From the NCBI GenBank assembly GCA_023974075.1, contig CM043799.1:5752928-5816927 (forward strand): 64,000 nucleotides of DNA, written 5' to 3'. Positions 16,501 through 26,101 of the stretch are shown in pieces. Each line of letters starts with the position of its first letter. Position 1 is the stretch's first letter. The notes under the pieces were generated by a model that ran no database searches, was not told the origin of the DNA, and saw nothing but the letters and a program-made list of their open reading frames with translations. Made by a program: the position numbers and the translations under genes. This DNA comes from Chaenocephalus aceratus. Its lineage: Eukaryota > Chordata > Actinopteri > Perciformes > Channichthyidae.

Positions 16501-17263
16501 TTGGCGTGTAGCTGTGTAACAGCTCAGAGAGGTAGGGCGGAGCCAGGCCATTGAGGGCTTTAAAAGTAAATAAAAGAGTTTTAAAATGAATCCTCAAATG
16601 AACGGGCAGCCAGTGGAGTGAAGATAAAATGGGGGAAATGTGCTCGTATTTGCGTGTGCCAGTTAGTAGCCGTGCTGCTGCATTTTGCACCATCTGCAGG
16701 CAGGCAAGGGAGGATGCACTTATCCCCATATATAGTGCATTACAATAATCCAAGCGGGAGGTGACGAAGGCATATCGTTTTTTGTATTAAGGCGGTCTCT
16801 CACAGTGAATGCATTTGCATAAAACACATAGTGTTGAGTACCTGCCAAAACCTGCCTGCCCTTTTGCTAGTTTCACACTCATTAACACATTAAGGTCAGG
16901 CATGACACAGCATGTAGTCCAGGGTTAGGTTAGACATCAATCCCTGGCAAACTGAATGGGGAGGAATGTGTTTGTCTGTATAAGAGGGTTGCACGCCCAA
17001 CGTCAAAAGAACTAAGTATACATGAAAAGCTGACTGGTGGTTTCCTAATGGATCTGACATGTGCTCATTCACTTCATATCAGCAAAAGCTATAATGAGGT
17101 ACGGGCATTCCGACTCTGATTTGTCGATGAAGGATCAGGATTGGTGTAATGGTATCAACGCTTTTAAGGAATACGCAGGGAGGCACGTAAGACATTGAAA
17201 CGAATACTATAAATGAGAACATCAGTTTACATACTGCTTAAGGGGAAATCTCTCACAGTAAAT

Positions 17264-17320
<57 letters not shown>

Positions 17321-20300
17321 TACCTGCCAAAACCTGCCCGCCCTTTTGGTAGTTTCACACTCATGAACAGATTTAAAGGTCAGACTGAGACATGAAACAA
17401 CATCTAGTAAAGTTATACACCTTCATTTTTGGTTAGACATCAATCACTGGCAAACTGAATGGAGAGGAATTTATTTGCCTCTGGAAGAGGGTCGTCGGGT
17501 ACAAGGTAAAAATAACCAAGAAAAGGTTCATGAAAACCAACAACTTTGAGTGATAGAGTTAGATTCTTTCCTGATTGAGAGTTCATATGTTCTTACGGTG
17601 TTCTACAAAACCCACTGTCTTCTGTTTTACCAGGACATTTTCTTCCGCACTGATGTTTCAAAGACAGGAACACTGCTACTGAACGAGCTGAGGAATGCTG
17701 TCATGGCTACAGGTAACAATCAGCCTAATTTTGTATGTGTTCTTTTTTGCAACTTGGGCTGTTGTGGGATCGTCTTTCAACTGGAAGATTATGGGTTGGA
17801 CCCCAGCCCCTGCATTCAACATGTCGATGTTTTCTTGGGCAAGATACTTAACCCCAAGGTGCTCCGGAATGGAACGGATTTGTCAACATTTTTGCTTTTG
17901 TGTATACACTGGGCTTTAGTCTTAAGTCTACACTGAAAGAAATGCATTTGGCCTCCAGGCGCAAAGTATAAAGGCTGCAGCAAACAAGTTTAAGCATGTA
18001 GCAGAGAGTCTTAATGGATGGATTTGGTAAAGTTTTGACTAAGTATAGTACAGCATGCTTGTCGGTCAACGAAAGAAAAACAGAGCTTTACTCCGATTGT
18101 GTAATGTGAATCCCTGCTTTTGTGTTTGACTGACATTTACCTTGAACATTGAATTACTTAAACCCACTGCTGCCCGTTAGCATTTTGTATAATCCAAATG
18201 TTAACACAGAGAGTCGAAGAAAACAAACCCCAAAAACAAGGCAGGCAGTTGGTAAACGGTTTCTTAATCATAATAGTTTGTTGCAGCCCTAATCAAGCCA
18301 TACCTAAACTCTTGTCCTATTTTTAATGGTCAGGAAAGAGGGTCAGCGATGACATGCTGAACTTGTTGGCTCTGCGCTATGGAGCCTCCTCTGGACACAT
18401 CACCCTGGAGAACTTCATCAGTATGGTGCTGCGCTTCAACTGCATGAGCCGTAAGTACAGATGGGTAACCGATGACGCGAAACAACACTAAATAGTACCT
18501 AAACACGTATTATATTTAACTTTGAGTCTCTCTCTTGTGCTGTCACAATTTGAAATGACGTCAATAGACAAAACATGGACTACCAGGTTTACTCTTGTGG
18601 TTTAAAGTGACAGTTCTCAAGAACTAGCGGATGGTTTTCAATGAAATGTTGAATGTGTACTGGCAATCCTTTTGAGCAGTAATACTGGAAAACACAGAGA
18701 GGCTCCCGGAAGCTGGAACTGCAGTCCTGAAGGGTTATTGAGCGCTTAACCAAGGGACCAAACAATGTAAATACAGAGCAGATAAAGTGTTTACGCTGCA
18801 TGCCAAAGTCAGTTTTCATGCACAGCCATTCTGTAAATGTTTTTGCCTAAACAGGGTAAGCAGTAAACTGAATCTAGAGTTAAGTTATTTTGACACTTTA
18901 CAGATCGCTGTCTCTCTATCTTCCTGGCCTTACATGGCAGAGAACACTGGCCCAGCCTAATTATTTTCAGCTGAGGGCCGACAGTTCTGCTCGACTCTGT
19001 TAAGTTGACCACAAAACTAAAGCTGAGCTGGGTGGGACTCAATTGTAAACAACAGGAACTTTTAAGACTTCAATTTAACACAAAGCATGGCAAGGAAAGG
19101 CAAGGCAAATGGAACCGAACCAAACTTTACAGTACAACATACAAGAATCCGATAAAGACTAACTAAAACTAGGACTTAAATGCTGAACAAATGAGAAGAT
19201 AAATGCAGGAATACAGAAGGTCTGATGGTTTCAGGGCTAACGAGGAACGGGTGAAACTAAAGAGACCGGGGTTGCAGTTGAATAGTCCGTTTAGCTTAGG
19301 AACCTTCCTAACGGAGTGAAATGACCCGGAAGTCCCTCAGTAGCAGCCATGATAAGTGCCGTTCGAATTCTCTAGATGATAGGAAAGGAGGTTTCAAACT
19401 TCCTTTATAACCTCCTTTAGCTTAGGAACCACTGGACCTCCCTTGACAAAAGGAGAGGAGAAAATGCTGCCCCACAATGCATTGCAGCCGCAGCATTTGC
19501 CGTCACACAACATTCGGCCGTTCACGGAAACAACCGATTATGACCGAGAAATGATATCATGAAAGTTACGGTGCTTATTAAGCTTTTTAAAACGTATGTG
19601 GTAAGTTGCCAAGGTGCTTTGTTTTGAACGTTCATCAGTATTATAATCAAAAAGAGAAATATGAACGTTAGTTTTTACTGAAATGATCAAATAAAGTCAA
19701 CATTTCAGTCTTTACTGAGCTGTGTGGGGTTTGTTCAACTTTTAAAAGATGTTTGAATGGTGATATACACAGTGATAGATGTTAAGGACTACCGTTTATA
19801 ATAAATACATTTGTATTGATTTTAAGATCTTTTCATACAATAATACGTATTGGGATCATTGGTATTAATGTGGACCGGAGGGAGAGGGTGACGAGCATAA
19901 GTTTCACTTTCCTTTTTTATTTCAATTCCAACTTTGGTCATGAAGAATATGTTTCTCTGTTGTCCACGTTCATAAAGCAAAGCAGCAGCATCAGAGCACG
20001 GTGCAGAGTCTCTAGATGAGTTTACAGAAGTCCCTCGTTCTTATTGAACATCCATGTTGTAGTCCGCTGTATAGAAAACTGTAGTTTCCATAATTTCCCC
20101 ACTGCAGCAGACGCACATTTCTGTTCACAAATTCTGCTGCTGATCAGTGTTCCACTTGTGGATAATAGCAGGCTCCAGGTAACTCTTAGCATGCCTCCTG
20201 AAGGTCCCATACCATATAATGTATTATATTATTAAGTAATATCATACATTAACCCCATTATAGCAGATGCCACATTGAATGGATGAACACATTTATGCAT

Positions 20301-23300
20301 CAATAATTACAACAGAGTATTTCTAAATACAAGTTGTAAAAATACTTATATGTATTTAATATTAATAACATAATGATTAATTTCAGATAATAATACTTTT
20401 CAGGGGGGTTTTCCTTTTCAGCAGGGTAGGCGTCTGAAATGAAGCGCTACATCTGTAGTGAAAATGTAGGCTCCTCTGAAGGGGGCCATGTCAACCTTAT
20501 CACGTGTATATCTGGAAATAAGGATCAGAATGTCACCAACTTTGGTTTATATGTTCAGGGTGAGGCAAAGAATACACTAAAGCACATTTTGTACCAATAC
20601 CTTTGTCCATCTTTGTAACATATTCAATCAAACACTGATACAATTTAGGCGGAAAGGAAAAATCCAAAAGGTATGTTTATACTTTTCTGTCATTATTAAA
20701 GTTAGGAGACCAATCCCCAAAAAAACCTTATTTATATGTACCAAAGAGTGTTATCTCATGATAAAAGTTGGTTATTTGACTATTAGGGGCTGGTAACCTC
20801 TTCTGTCACCAGCCCCTAACAGGTTGCTAGTGCAGCAAGGTCTTCAAACTGACAAATAGAATGGGCCCTATAGGTGTAAATGGATGAACGAAAGGACACA
20901 GACCATAGATTAAGGCAACAAACAAGATTTAATATAATTATTTGTATATAATATATATATATATAATAATAAACCCATCTTTATCATTCTTAATGCATTT
21001 ATCTTTATATTTAGTTCATCTTTGAATTAACATGGCGATAGGTCATATCGGTCAAAAACCATGGCAACACAACAGATTTTCCCCTCTAATGATAGAAATG
21101 AAAATATTCTTTTGAGAACACGTTCCGCAAGGTCGTTGAATGTTTGGAAACCTGATTCATTCAGACTCTGAATTAATGCCATACCATCTATGATGTATGC
21201 AGATGGTCCTCTTACATCAGGTAAGTGATATTCACTTGGCACAATTGACTCGAGGTTTTTCTCATTCTGCCATCATCATAGAACAAAGCAGAAAATGTCA
21301 GAAAATGTCAAAAAAATTAAAATAAAAACATACTCTGTTATCCTCTTAGGCCCCACGGAACCGAAATTGCGTCATTTGCAGGAAACAACGTCTAAGGAAC
21401 CTTAATATTTAATAAACTATGAATATTTTATATCCATATAACGGGAAAAAACTAATTTAACTGATCTTTTTCATTTATTTTTTCAAAAAAAAACACACAA
21501 TGCTAACAGTGAGCCTCTGAATTAGCCCCGAGCGAAAAATGCTAACCTATTACTGCACCGGAAATCACTCCTAGCTCCCTTATTACTTATCCTAGCTGCA
21601 CATCCAACACATTGTTTATGATCGTAAAGACACAGAATCTCACCTCAACACTGAAAGATACAAACTCGCGAGGTTATCAACAAAAACGTACATCAAAACA
21701 AGTGGCACTAGGTACTAACATGCGCTAGGCTAACGGCTTACCTTCCTCATTGTCTGGTCTAAACTGGTCTTCAATGGCATTACAACGATAAAAACGATGA
21801 TGTAGTTAATCCATAGGTTAATATCCAATGGGGCTGTGATTCCTGCAATTCCGTTATCTGCTGTCCGCTCTGTGCTCCGTGCGCTGTGGGTCCTGCAATA
21901 CCATCCATTGAACACCTAGTCCAGCAATACTAGCCTTTTTAGGGCTGTTTTCGACAGATGAGCGTGTGTATGCCAGTTTAATTAGTTGAGCTATAGAACA
22001 CCGCCAATTCTCCATTGTACGTCATAATAATAGCTACCATTTAGTTTGGACGCGATTGCGTTAATTAATAAGGTCACACTGTGTCAGTAAATACATGTGT
22101 GAGCTAGTAATCTGGTAGTGCTGCAATATCTACCTCTCTCTCGGCAGCTGAAGCAGCTCGTTTGGTGGCTCGAACTTCACGTTTGTTGACACTGTCATTG
22201 TCTTGCGCGGCCGACGTGCTGAGACGGTCGGTGTTCCCGACTGCATACGTTGAGAAATCGAATATTGTGGGAACAAATCCTGGCTTCAAATCCGATGTTT
22301 TGTATTGAACCAGGCATCCAGACTCATCAAACCTCATTTTGTGGACATAATCGTAATTTTTAAAGTGTTCGCTGCACACACGTGCGTACTGATTCAGCGG
22401 CGGATCGGACCGTTTCATGGAAATAACCCATGCTTTGAGCAGCTTCTCATCCGTTAGTGGCAGCCTATGGAAATGTACTTCTTCCTTCTTCGTATAAAAT
22501 CCATTTGTGCAGCCTGGGGCAATACAATAAACTCCTGACGACGACCGTTTTCTTTTAATGTAAACTACTGGTGCATTGCACGCCATGTTGTTTGTTATTG
22601 AGCTTTGGCCCAGGAAGCCGTACCCACTCAGTGACGTCACTGGAAAAGTCCCGGAGCAATGGAAGCGCCCATGGTCATTAGGCACGTATTTCAAAAAATA
22701 AATGTGCGTATCTCGATCGTTTACATTGGAAATAGACTAGATAAATACATTTCCTAATGGGAATATTGTCGCATGGAAAGCAGTTTGAAAAGTGTTTCCA
22801 TTTCCCTTTAAGGCAAATTTTAGGAATGATAAAAAGTAGTCTAAATCCTATAGGCTAAATGTCTTTCCCTGATATACCTGGTTTAAATGTAAGAACAATA
22901 ATAGACTTTATAAAGCAAATTTGACTAAATGCTGTGTATGTATTTTGAATTTATGGTTTAATTTTAACTAATGTTTGATTTGTTCAGTCAAACATGTTCA
23001 TTTATGTCATATGAAAATGCTGTCATGCAAGCCTGTTGGCTCACAGTAGGCCTATCGCCATGTTAATTAAAAGATTAACTAAATATAAAGATAAATGCAT
23101 TAAGAATGATAAAGATGGGTTTATTATTATATATACGTTATATAAAAATAATTATATTAAATCTTGTTTTTTGCCTTAATCTACGGTCTGTGTCCTTTCG
23201 TTCATCCATTTACACCTATCGGGCCCATTCTATTTGTCAGTTTGAAGACCTTGCTGCACTAGCAACCTGTTAGGGGCTGGTGACAGAAGAGGTTACCAGC

Positions 23301-24938
23301 CCCTAATAGTCAAATAACCAACTTTTATCATAAGATAACACTCTTTGGTACATATAAATAAGGTTGTCTGGAGATTGGTCTCCTAACTTTAATAATGACA
23401 GAAAAGTATAAACATACCTTTTGGATTTTTCCTTTCCGCCTAAATTGTATCAGTGTTTGATTGTATATTTTACAAAGATGGACAAAGGTATTGGTACAAA
23501 ATGTGCTTTAGTGTATTCTTTGCCTCACCCTGAACATATAAGCCAAAGTTGGTGACATTCTGATCCTTATTTCCAGATATACACGTGATAAGGTTGACAT
23601 GGCCCCCTTCAGAGGAGCCTACATTTTCACTATTTTCAGTTATGGGAAGGTTCCATACATCAACCACATTTTTTTATTTTGCAGTAAAATATTTGTATAC
23701 AACAATCCGTTTAATATATTACAGATATTAAAGAAATGAAAAAACATGGTTGTGCTTTGTTCTACCTCGGGTAGGGGTATCTCGATAACTGAAGCCTTTT
23801 TTGGGGGTTTGTTCCTCTACTATAAGTCCTTTTGAGTTCTCCTATCCACTATCCCTTAACCCTGTGACGTTTCACACAGAGGTCAAGGAATAGATAGACG
23901 ATAGGAGCTGATTTTTGAACTATTCGACCGCAACCCTGGACAGACAATCAAAACAGGCGGGAAAACACACAAAGACAGGAAGTTAAAAACAGACATGACA
24001 CATGCACAAAAAGTAAAAAAAAAACAGAAGAAAAAAACGCAAAGTAATCATATCACTCAGATTGACCCCTTTATTCCAGATCGGATTTTTTGAATGGCAG
24101 TGAAATAGAAAAGGAAGGGGATACATCGACACAAGCTACATGTGTTGCACTGACTGGAGACCACTCACACTACCTCAGTGTGACAGCAGACCTAATTGAT
24201 CAAAAATGGCAACTGCACTTGTTCGCAGTGAGGTGTGGTGAAAACAGAGGAAATGCTTTTTGTTGAACCATGCTCCAGTTTGAAGTCTTGAAGTTACAAA
24301 GGAGTGGGGGATAGTGGACACGGTTACCACTGTAGGAATAGATAGTGCTCGCAGTATGTTAGCGGTAGCAACATACTGAGCATATGTTCTGTGTAGCCAC
24401 ATTATACAGAAGGGGACCACAGGGGCTCTCTGTGTCAGCGGTTTGTCAATATGACAACAATTCAGAAATCATGTTATAATAACATAAAATACCCTCTCTT
24501 TCTTACCAGTTTGTCGTGCATTTTTTTATGACAACACCACAAAATACAAGTAAATGCTAGAATTTCTTGACACCCTGACAGATACAGTTACTGTTTCATT
24601 TACAGTTGAGTGAGTGCTGTAATACAATGTGAATCTTTCTCAACAGAAATCTTTGGCAAGTTGTCTAATGGGACGAACATGACTCTTCTTGAATCAGAGG
24701 TAAAAAAACATTTTCAGAGGTTTTTAATATTCAAATCTGCCCAGCTGTTGATCTGGAACTAAGGGTGGAACCTCAGATTGGCAGAAAATAATGTCTGTTT
24801 CAATACAATATTAAGAGTTTGTTCTAGAGAATGTTGGATTCTGGTACTACACTTTTACTTTTCTGTGATGAAATGCAATGAAATAATACTTTACCCTTCC
24901 TTAATTTGCAGTGGATGTACCTTTCGATGTACACTTAA
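7567..24938 (+). CDS. Classical calpain (Ca2+-dependent cysteine protease) large subunit, 699 aa, 21 coding exons
   Basis: Intracellular calcium-activated protease. Exons read by homology and GT-AG signals: 7567-7803, 7968-8037, 8206-8321, 8428-8561, 8653-8827, 10651-10725, 11121-11206, 12140-12214, 12390-12550, 13960-14126, 14268-14279, 14389-14597, 15468-15516, 15646-15714, 15875-15932, 16018-16079, 17437-17505, 17634-17712, 18334-18450, 24647-24699 and 24912-24938. They sum to 2,100 nt with every phase matching, and several lengths (70, 134, 86, 161, 12, 58, 69, 79, 117) look like those of vertebrate calpain genes. CysPc domain: catalytic Cys105 in GNCWFLAS, His260 in QGHAYTVTG, Asn284 in RLWNPWG. 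C2-like domain III: about 350-515. PEF domain: from about 530, with canonical-looking loops at [12 protein letters not shown] and [12 protein letters not shown]; ends WMYLSMYT. The GNCW (not GDCW) active site and TGGV motif recall CAPN12/13/14-type paralogues, but I cannot fix the orthologue. No break was found, so it is probably functional. Confidence 0.93.
9143..10022. mobile_element. Foldback MITE with internal hairpin modules, in calpain intron
   Basis: Ends are inverted repeats (about 9143-9177 and 9988-10022; GGTACCACTTTACAATAAGA type, continuing into AT-rich arms). Inside are several copies of a module of about 110 bp in both orientations, near 9286-9440, 9455-9540 and 9710-9880. Positions 9286-9332 and 9394-9440 form an almost perfect 47-bp hairpin. 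No coding capacity. It lies in the intron between the exons ending at 8827 and starting at 10651. Confidence 0.75.
12670..13255. repeat. Probable dispersed repeat in calpain intron
   Basis: The segment begins with a TATTCTATTATGCACTTTTT-type motif and ends with GGGGCGGAGCCATCAGCAGC. I associate both motifs with short non-autonomous fish elements. I found no clear target duplication and no second copy in this window, so the assignment rests on recognition only. Confidence 0.35.
13257..13512 (-). mobile_element. Truncated Harbinger-like MITE, relative of 4430-5078
   Basis: Read on the + strand, it aligns with the reverse complement of about 4770-5078, sharing CCCATTCACTTTGAATGGGG, then CGAACTGCATTG-like and GCTAGCCAATCAAAC blocks. 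The outer end CGGACCGTACACAC follows TTA, the expected duplication. The other terminus is missing beyond about 13503. Confidence 0.6.
14850..15056 (+). mobile_element. Possible 3' tail of a LINE in calpain intron
   Basis: Sequence ending with ACAAATAAAAGTCTTGAACC and then a short degenerate CTTGAACC/CTTGAGCC tandem run, the form of tail left by RTE/L2-type LINEs. No coding part is present. Tentative. Confidence 0.35.
16084..16785 (-). mobile_element. L2/Rex1-like LINE, 3' fragment, antisense in calpain intron
   Basis: On the - strand an ORF of about 151 aa (16298-16753) is the C-terminal part of a CR1/L2-clade LINE reverse transcriptase. It contains [24 protein letters not shown] and [11 protein letters not shown], the usual order downstream of the RT core. 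The 3' end on the + strand begins with the A/T-rich sequence at 16084-16110. The 5' part is absent, as in most LINE copies. The insertion begins about 4 bp past the calpain donor at 16080. Confidence 0.85.
16934..17002 (+). pseudogene. Decayed tandem duplicate of a calpain EF-hand exon
   Basis: Positions about 16790-17002 repeat 17245-17505, covering intron and exon. The 69-nt exon core aligns codon for codon with the real exon at 17437-17505 ([11 protein letters not shown] against [11 protein letters not shown]). The acceptor TTAG is kept. At the donor position the sequence is TCAAAA instead of GTAAAA; the nearest GT is one base upstream and would break the frame. It is therefore a fossil exon, probably skipped. 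Confidence 0.75.
17264..17320. repeat. (GTA)n trinucleotide microsatellite
   Basis: About 19 GTA units inside the downstream copy of the duplicated exon region. The upstream copy lacks it, so the array expanded after the duplication. Confidence 0.95.
21027..21242 (-). pseudogene. Fragment of a transposon-associated ORF (MVFDRYD motif)
   Basis: A 71-aa frame containing [10 protein letters not shown] and [10 protein letters not shown] resembles, from memory, a conserved segment of uncharacterised fish and invertebrate transposon-associated proteins (pattern DGMxLIQ...VFDRY). It is short, overlaps the inner edge of the left inverted arm and has no visible continuation. The family is not certain. 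Confidence 0.35.
21298..22811 (-). mobile_element. Kolobok-like THAP element, copy 1 (left-truncated)
   Basis: This shares near-identical sequence with 46303-48922 over its length, apart from insertions in that copy. Its right end is CCCTTTAA at 22804-22811; the second copy begins TTAAAGGGG at 45750. Complementary GGG/CCC ends on a TTAA target together with a THAP-domain ORF are hallmarks of the Kolobok superfamily. The left end is missing. Confidence 0.65.
22104..22586 (-). CDS. THAP-domain protein of a Kolobok-like transposon
   Basis: About 160 aa from the start I prefer ([12 protein letters not shown]); the frame is open upstream to 22694 without better support. The N-terminal THAP zinc finger (C2CH) is clear: YCIAPGC (C-x4-C), a Trp in [14 protein letters not shown] (C-x2-H), then [10 protein letters not shown], the AVPTIF-like box that closes the fold. 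THAP domains bind DNA and here would recognise transposon ends. The C-terminal part is a short Ser/Arg/Ala-rich tail with no catalytic domain, so this is either one exon of a split transposase or an accessory ORF. It lies antisense within a calpain intron. The second copy at 48610-48922 is truncated and carries a stop. Confidence 0.75.
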   Translation of the reverse strand: MACNAPVVYIKRKRSSSGVYCIAPGCTNGFYTKKEEVHFHRLPLTDEKLLKAWVISMKRSDPPLNQYARVCSEHFKNYDYVHKMRFDESGCLVQYKTSDLKPGFVPTIFDFSTYAVGNTDRLSTSAAQDNDSVNKREVRATKRAASAAEREVDIAALPDY

Positions 24939-25072
24939 ACTGAAATGGCGGCAGGATGCACTTGGAATCACAGCAGCACATAAAGCTGAAGAAAAGTTCA
25001 CACAGAAAATAATCATTTCTGTTTGAGGTAACTTTAGGTATATTTCTTAGGGTTTAGGGCAAATATTAGATT

Positions 25073-25078
25073 AATAAA
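25073..25078 (+). promoter_or_regulatory. Calpain poly(A) signal
   Basis: AATAAA, 135 bp after the calpain stop codon, followed by a T-rich stretch. This suggests a short 3' UTR of about 24939-25095. Confidence 0.6.
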
Positions 25079-25244
25079 CATTTTCTTTAGGAATTGGATT
25101 TGCAAGCTTTTCCAAAAAGTGAGAGACAACCCAAAGCAAGCTGACAAGAACATGCATGACATATTCTGTATACGCAAACCCCAAAAGTAAGCATTGCTCT
25201 GGTTCTATGGACAAATAGCCAATGAGATGTTTTCAATTGGACTG

Positions 25245-25817
25245 TGTGACGGGGTTCTAATTGTCCGTCCGAAAACACTGGCCTAGTCGGTTGGGTAAGC
25301 TCCAAAACTTTATTTTCAGCAGAAAATAAATAGATAGCGAACCAGCACAAGTTAGACAACAAAATAAATATCCACAAACAGGCCGTTCATCACTCCCGGA
25401 GAGTAAACGTGTTCAGCTGTTGCCTTCTCTGCAACGATCTCTCGAACACGTCCCAGCTGTTGCCTTCTCTGCAACATTCCCCGAGTTCCCCTTCCAGGGC
25501 CAACCCCGTCCCTTATTAACCCGTAGCCCCTCCCACCAGGCTTACCGTCAACAGGTGACAACAATTACACTCCACATTTCATGATTTCAACATAAAAATC
25601 CGACCCAAACATAAACAGGTTAACCACCTCTTAATATAATCATTCCCCATAATTAACAAACGTAAATTAAATAATTGCATGGTTCATAGCAGGAATTTAA
25701 AACATGGAAGTGATGCGCCTCCGTCATTTTCTCCGAAATGTTTGGTATGTTGTGTGTGTGCGTGTGTGTCGGCTGTCAGTGGCGGAGTCAGTCACTCATG
25801 TGATCCGCTCCGTCACA
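25245..25817. mobile_element. Solo LTR (573 bp) with GACTG target duplication
   Basis: It starts TGTGACGG and ends CCGTCACA (8-bp terminal inversion, TG...CA). It is bounded by the identical pentamer GACTG at 25240-25244 and 25818-25822. A 5-bp duplication and about 570 bp fit a gypsy- or retrovirus-like LTR left after recombination between two LTRs. There is no internal coding region. It contains an internal direct repeat of about 26 bp (CAGCTGTTGCCTTCTCTGCA at about 25416 and 25453). Confidence 0.8.
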
Positions 25818-25846
25818 GACTGATTCAGAAAATAATCTCTGTGTGC

Positions 25847-26101
25847 CGCCCTAGGCAAGATTTTAGCTGGCTATAATTGCACACTAAAACCATTATTTCA
25901 AAAAAAGAACAATTTCACATAAACTATATATATGGGTGCTGTACGCAATATATGCGTAGTTCTGTTAGTATAAGATAATAAGATGTACTTTGTTGATCCA
26001 AAATCAGGATTTTGTTTTTAAATTTCTAACTTTTTGTTTTGTTTTTGAGTTGATGCGCCCTTAGCATTCGCCTATACTGCCTATGCCGAGGGCCGGCCCT
26101 G
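25847..26101 (-). mobile_element. Truncated copy of the GGGCCGGCCC-ended element
   Basis: This is the reverse-complement counterpart of the element at 51680-52647. It shares GCCGCCCTAGGCAAGATTTT, the GATAATAAGATGTACTTTGT block and the terminus GAGGGCCGGCCCTG at 26088-26101. About 700 bp of the interior and the far terminus are missing. Confidence 0.7.

Larger units (their letters stand above)
20456..23632. repeat. Long inverted repeat (two ~585-bp arms) in the penultimate calpain intron
   Basis: The left arm, 20456-21043, is the reverse complement of the right arm, 23051-23632, over almost its whole length with few differences. Shared features include the AGGGGCTGGTGACAGAAGAG block (rc) and the AT-rich segment beside it. 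The 2 kb centre holds a - strand ORF fragment (21027-21242) and a Kolobok-like piece with a THAP ORF. Either this is one transposon with exceptionally long terminal repeats or an inverted duplication of a repeat. Confidence 0.85.
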
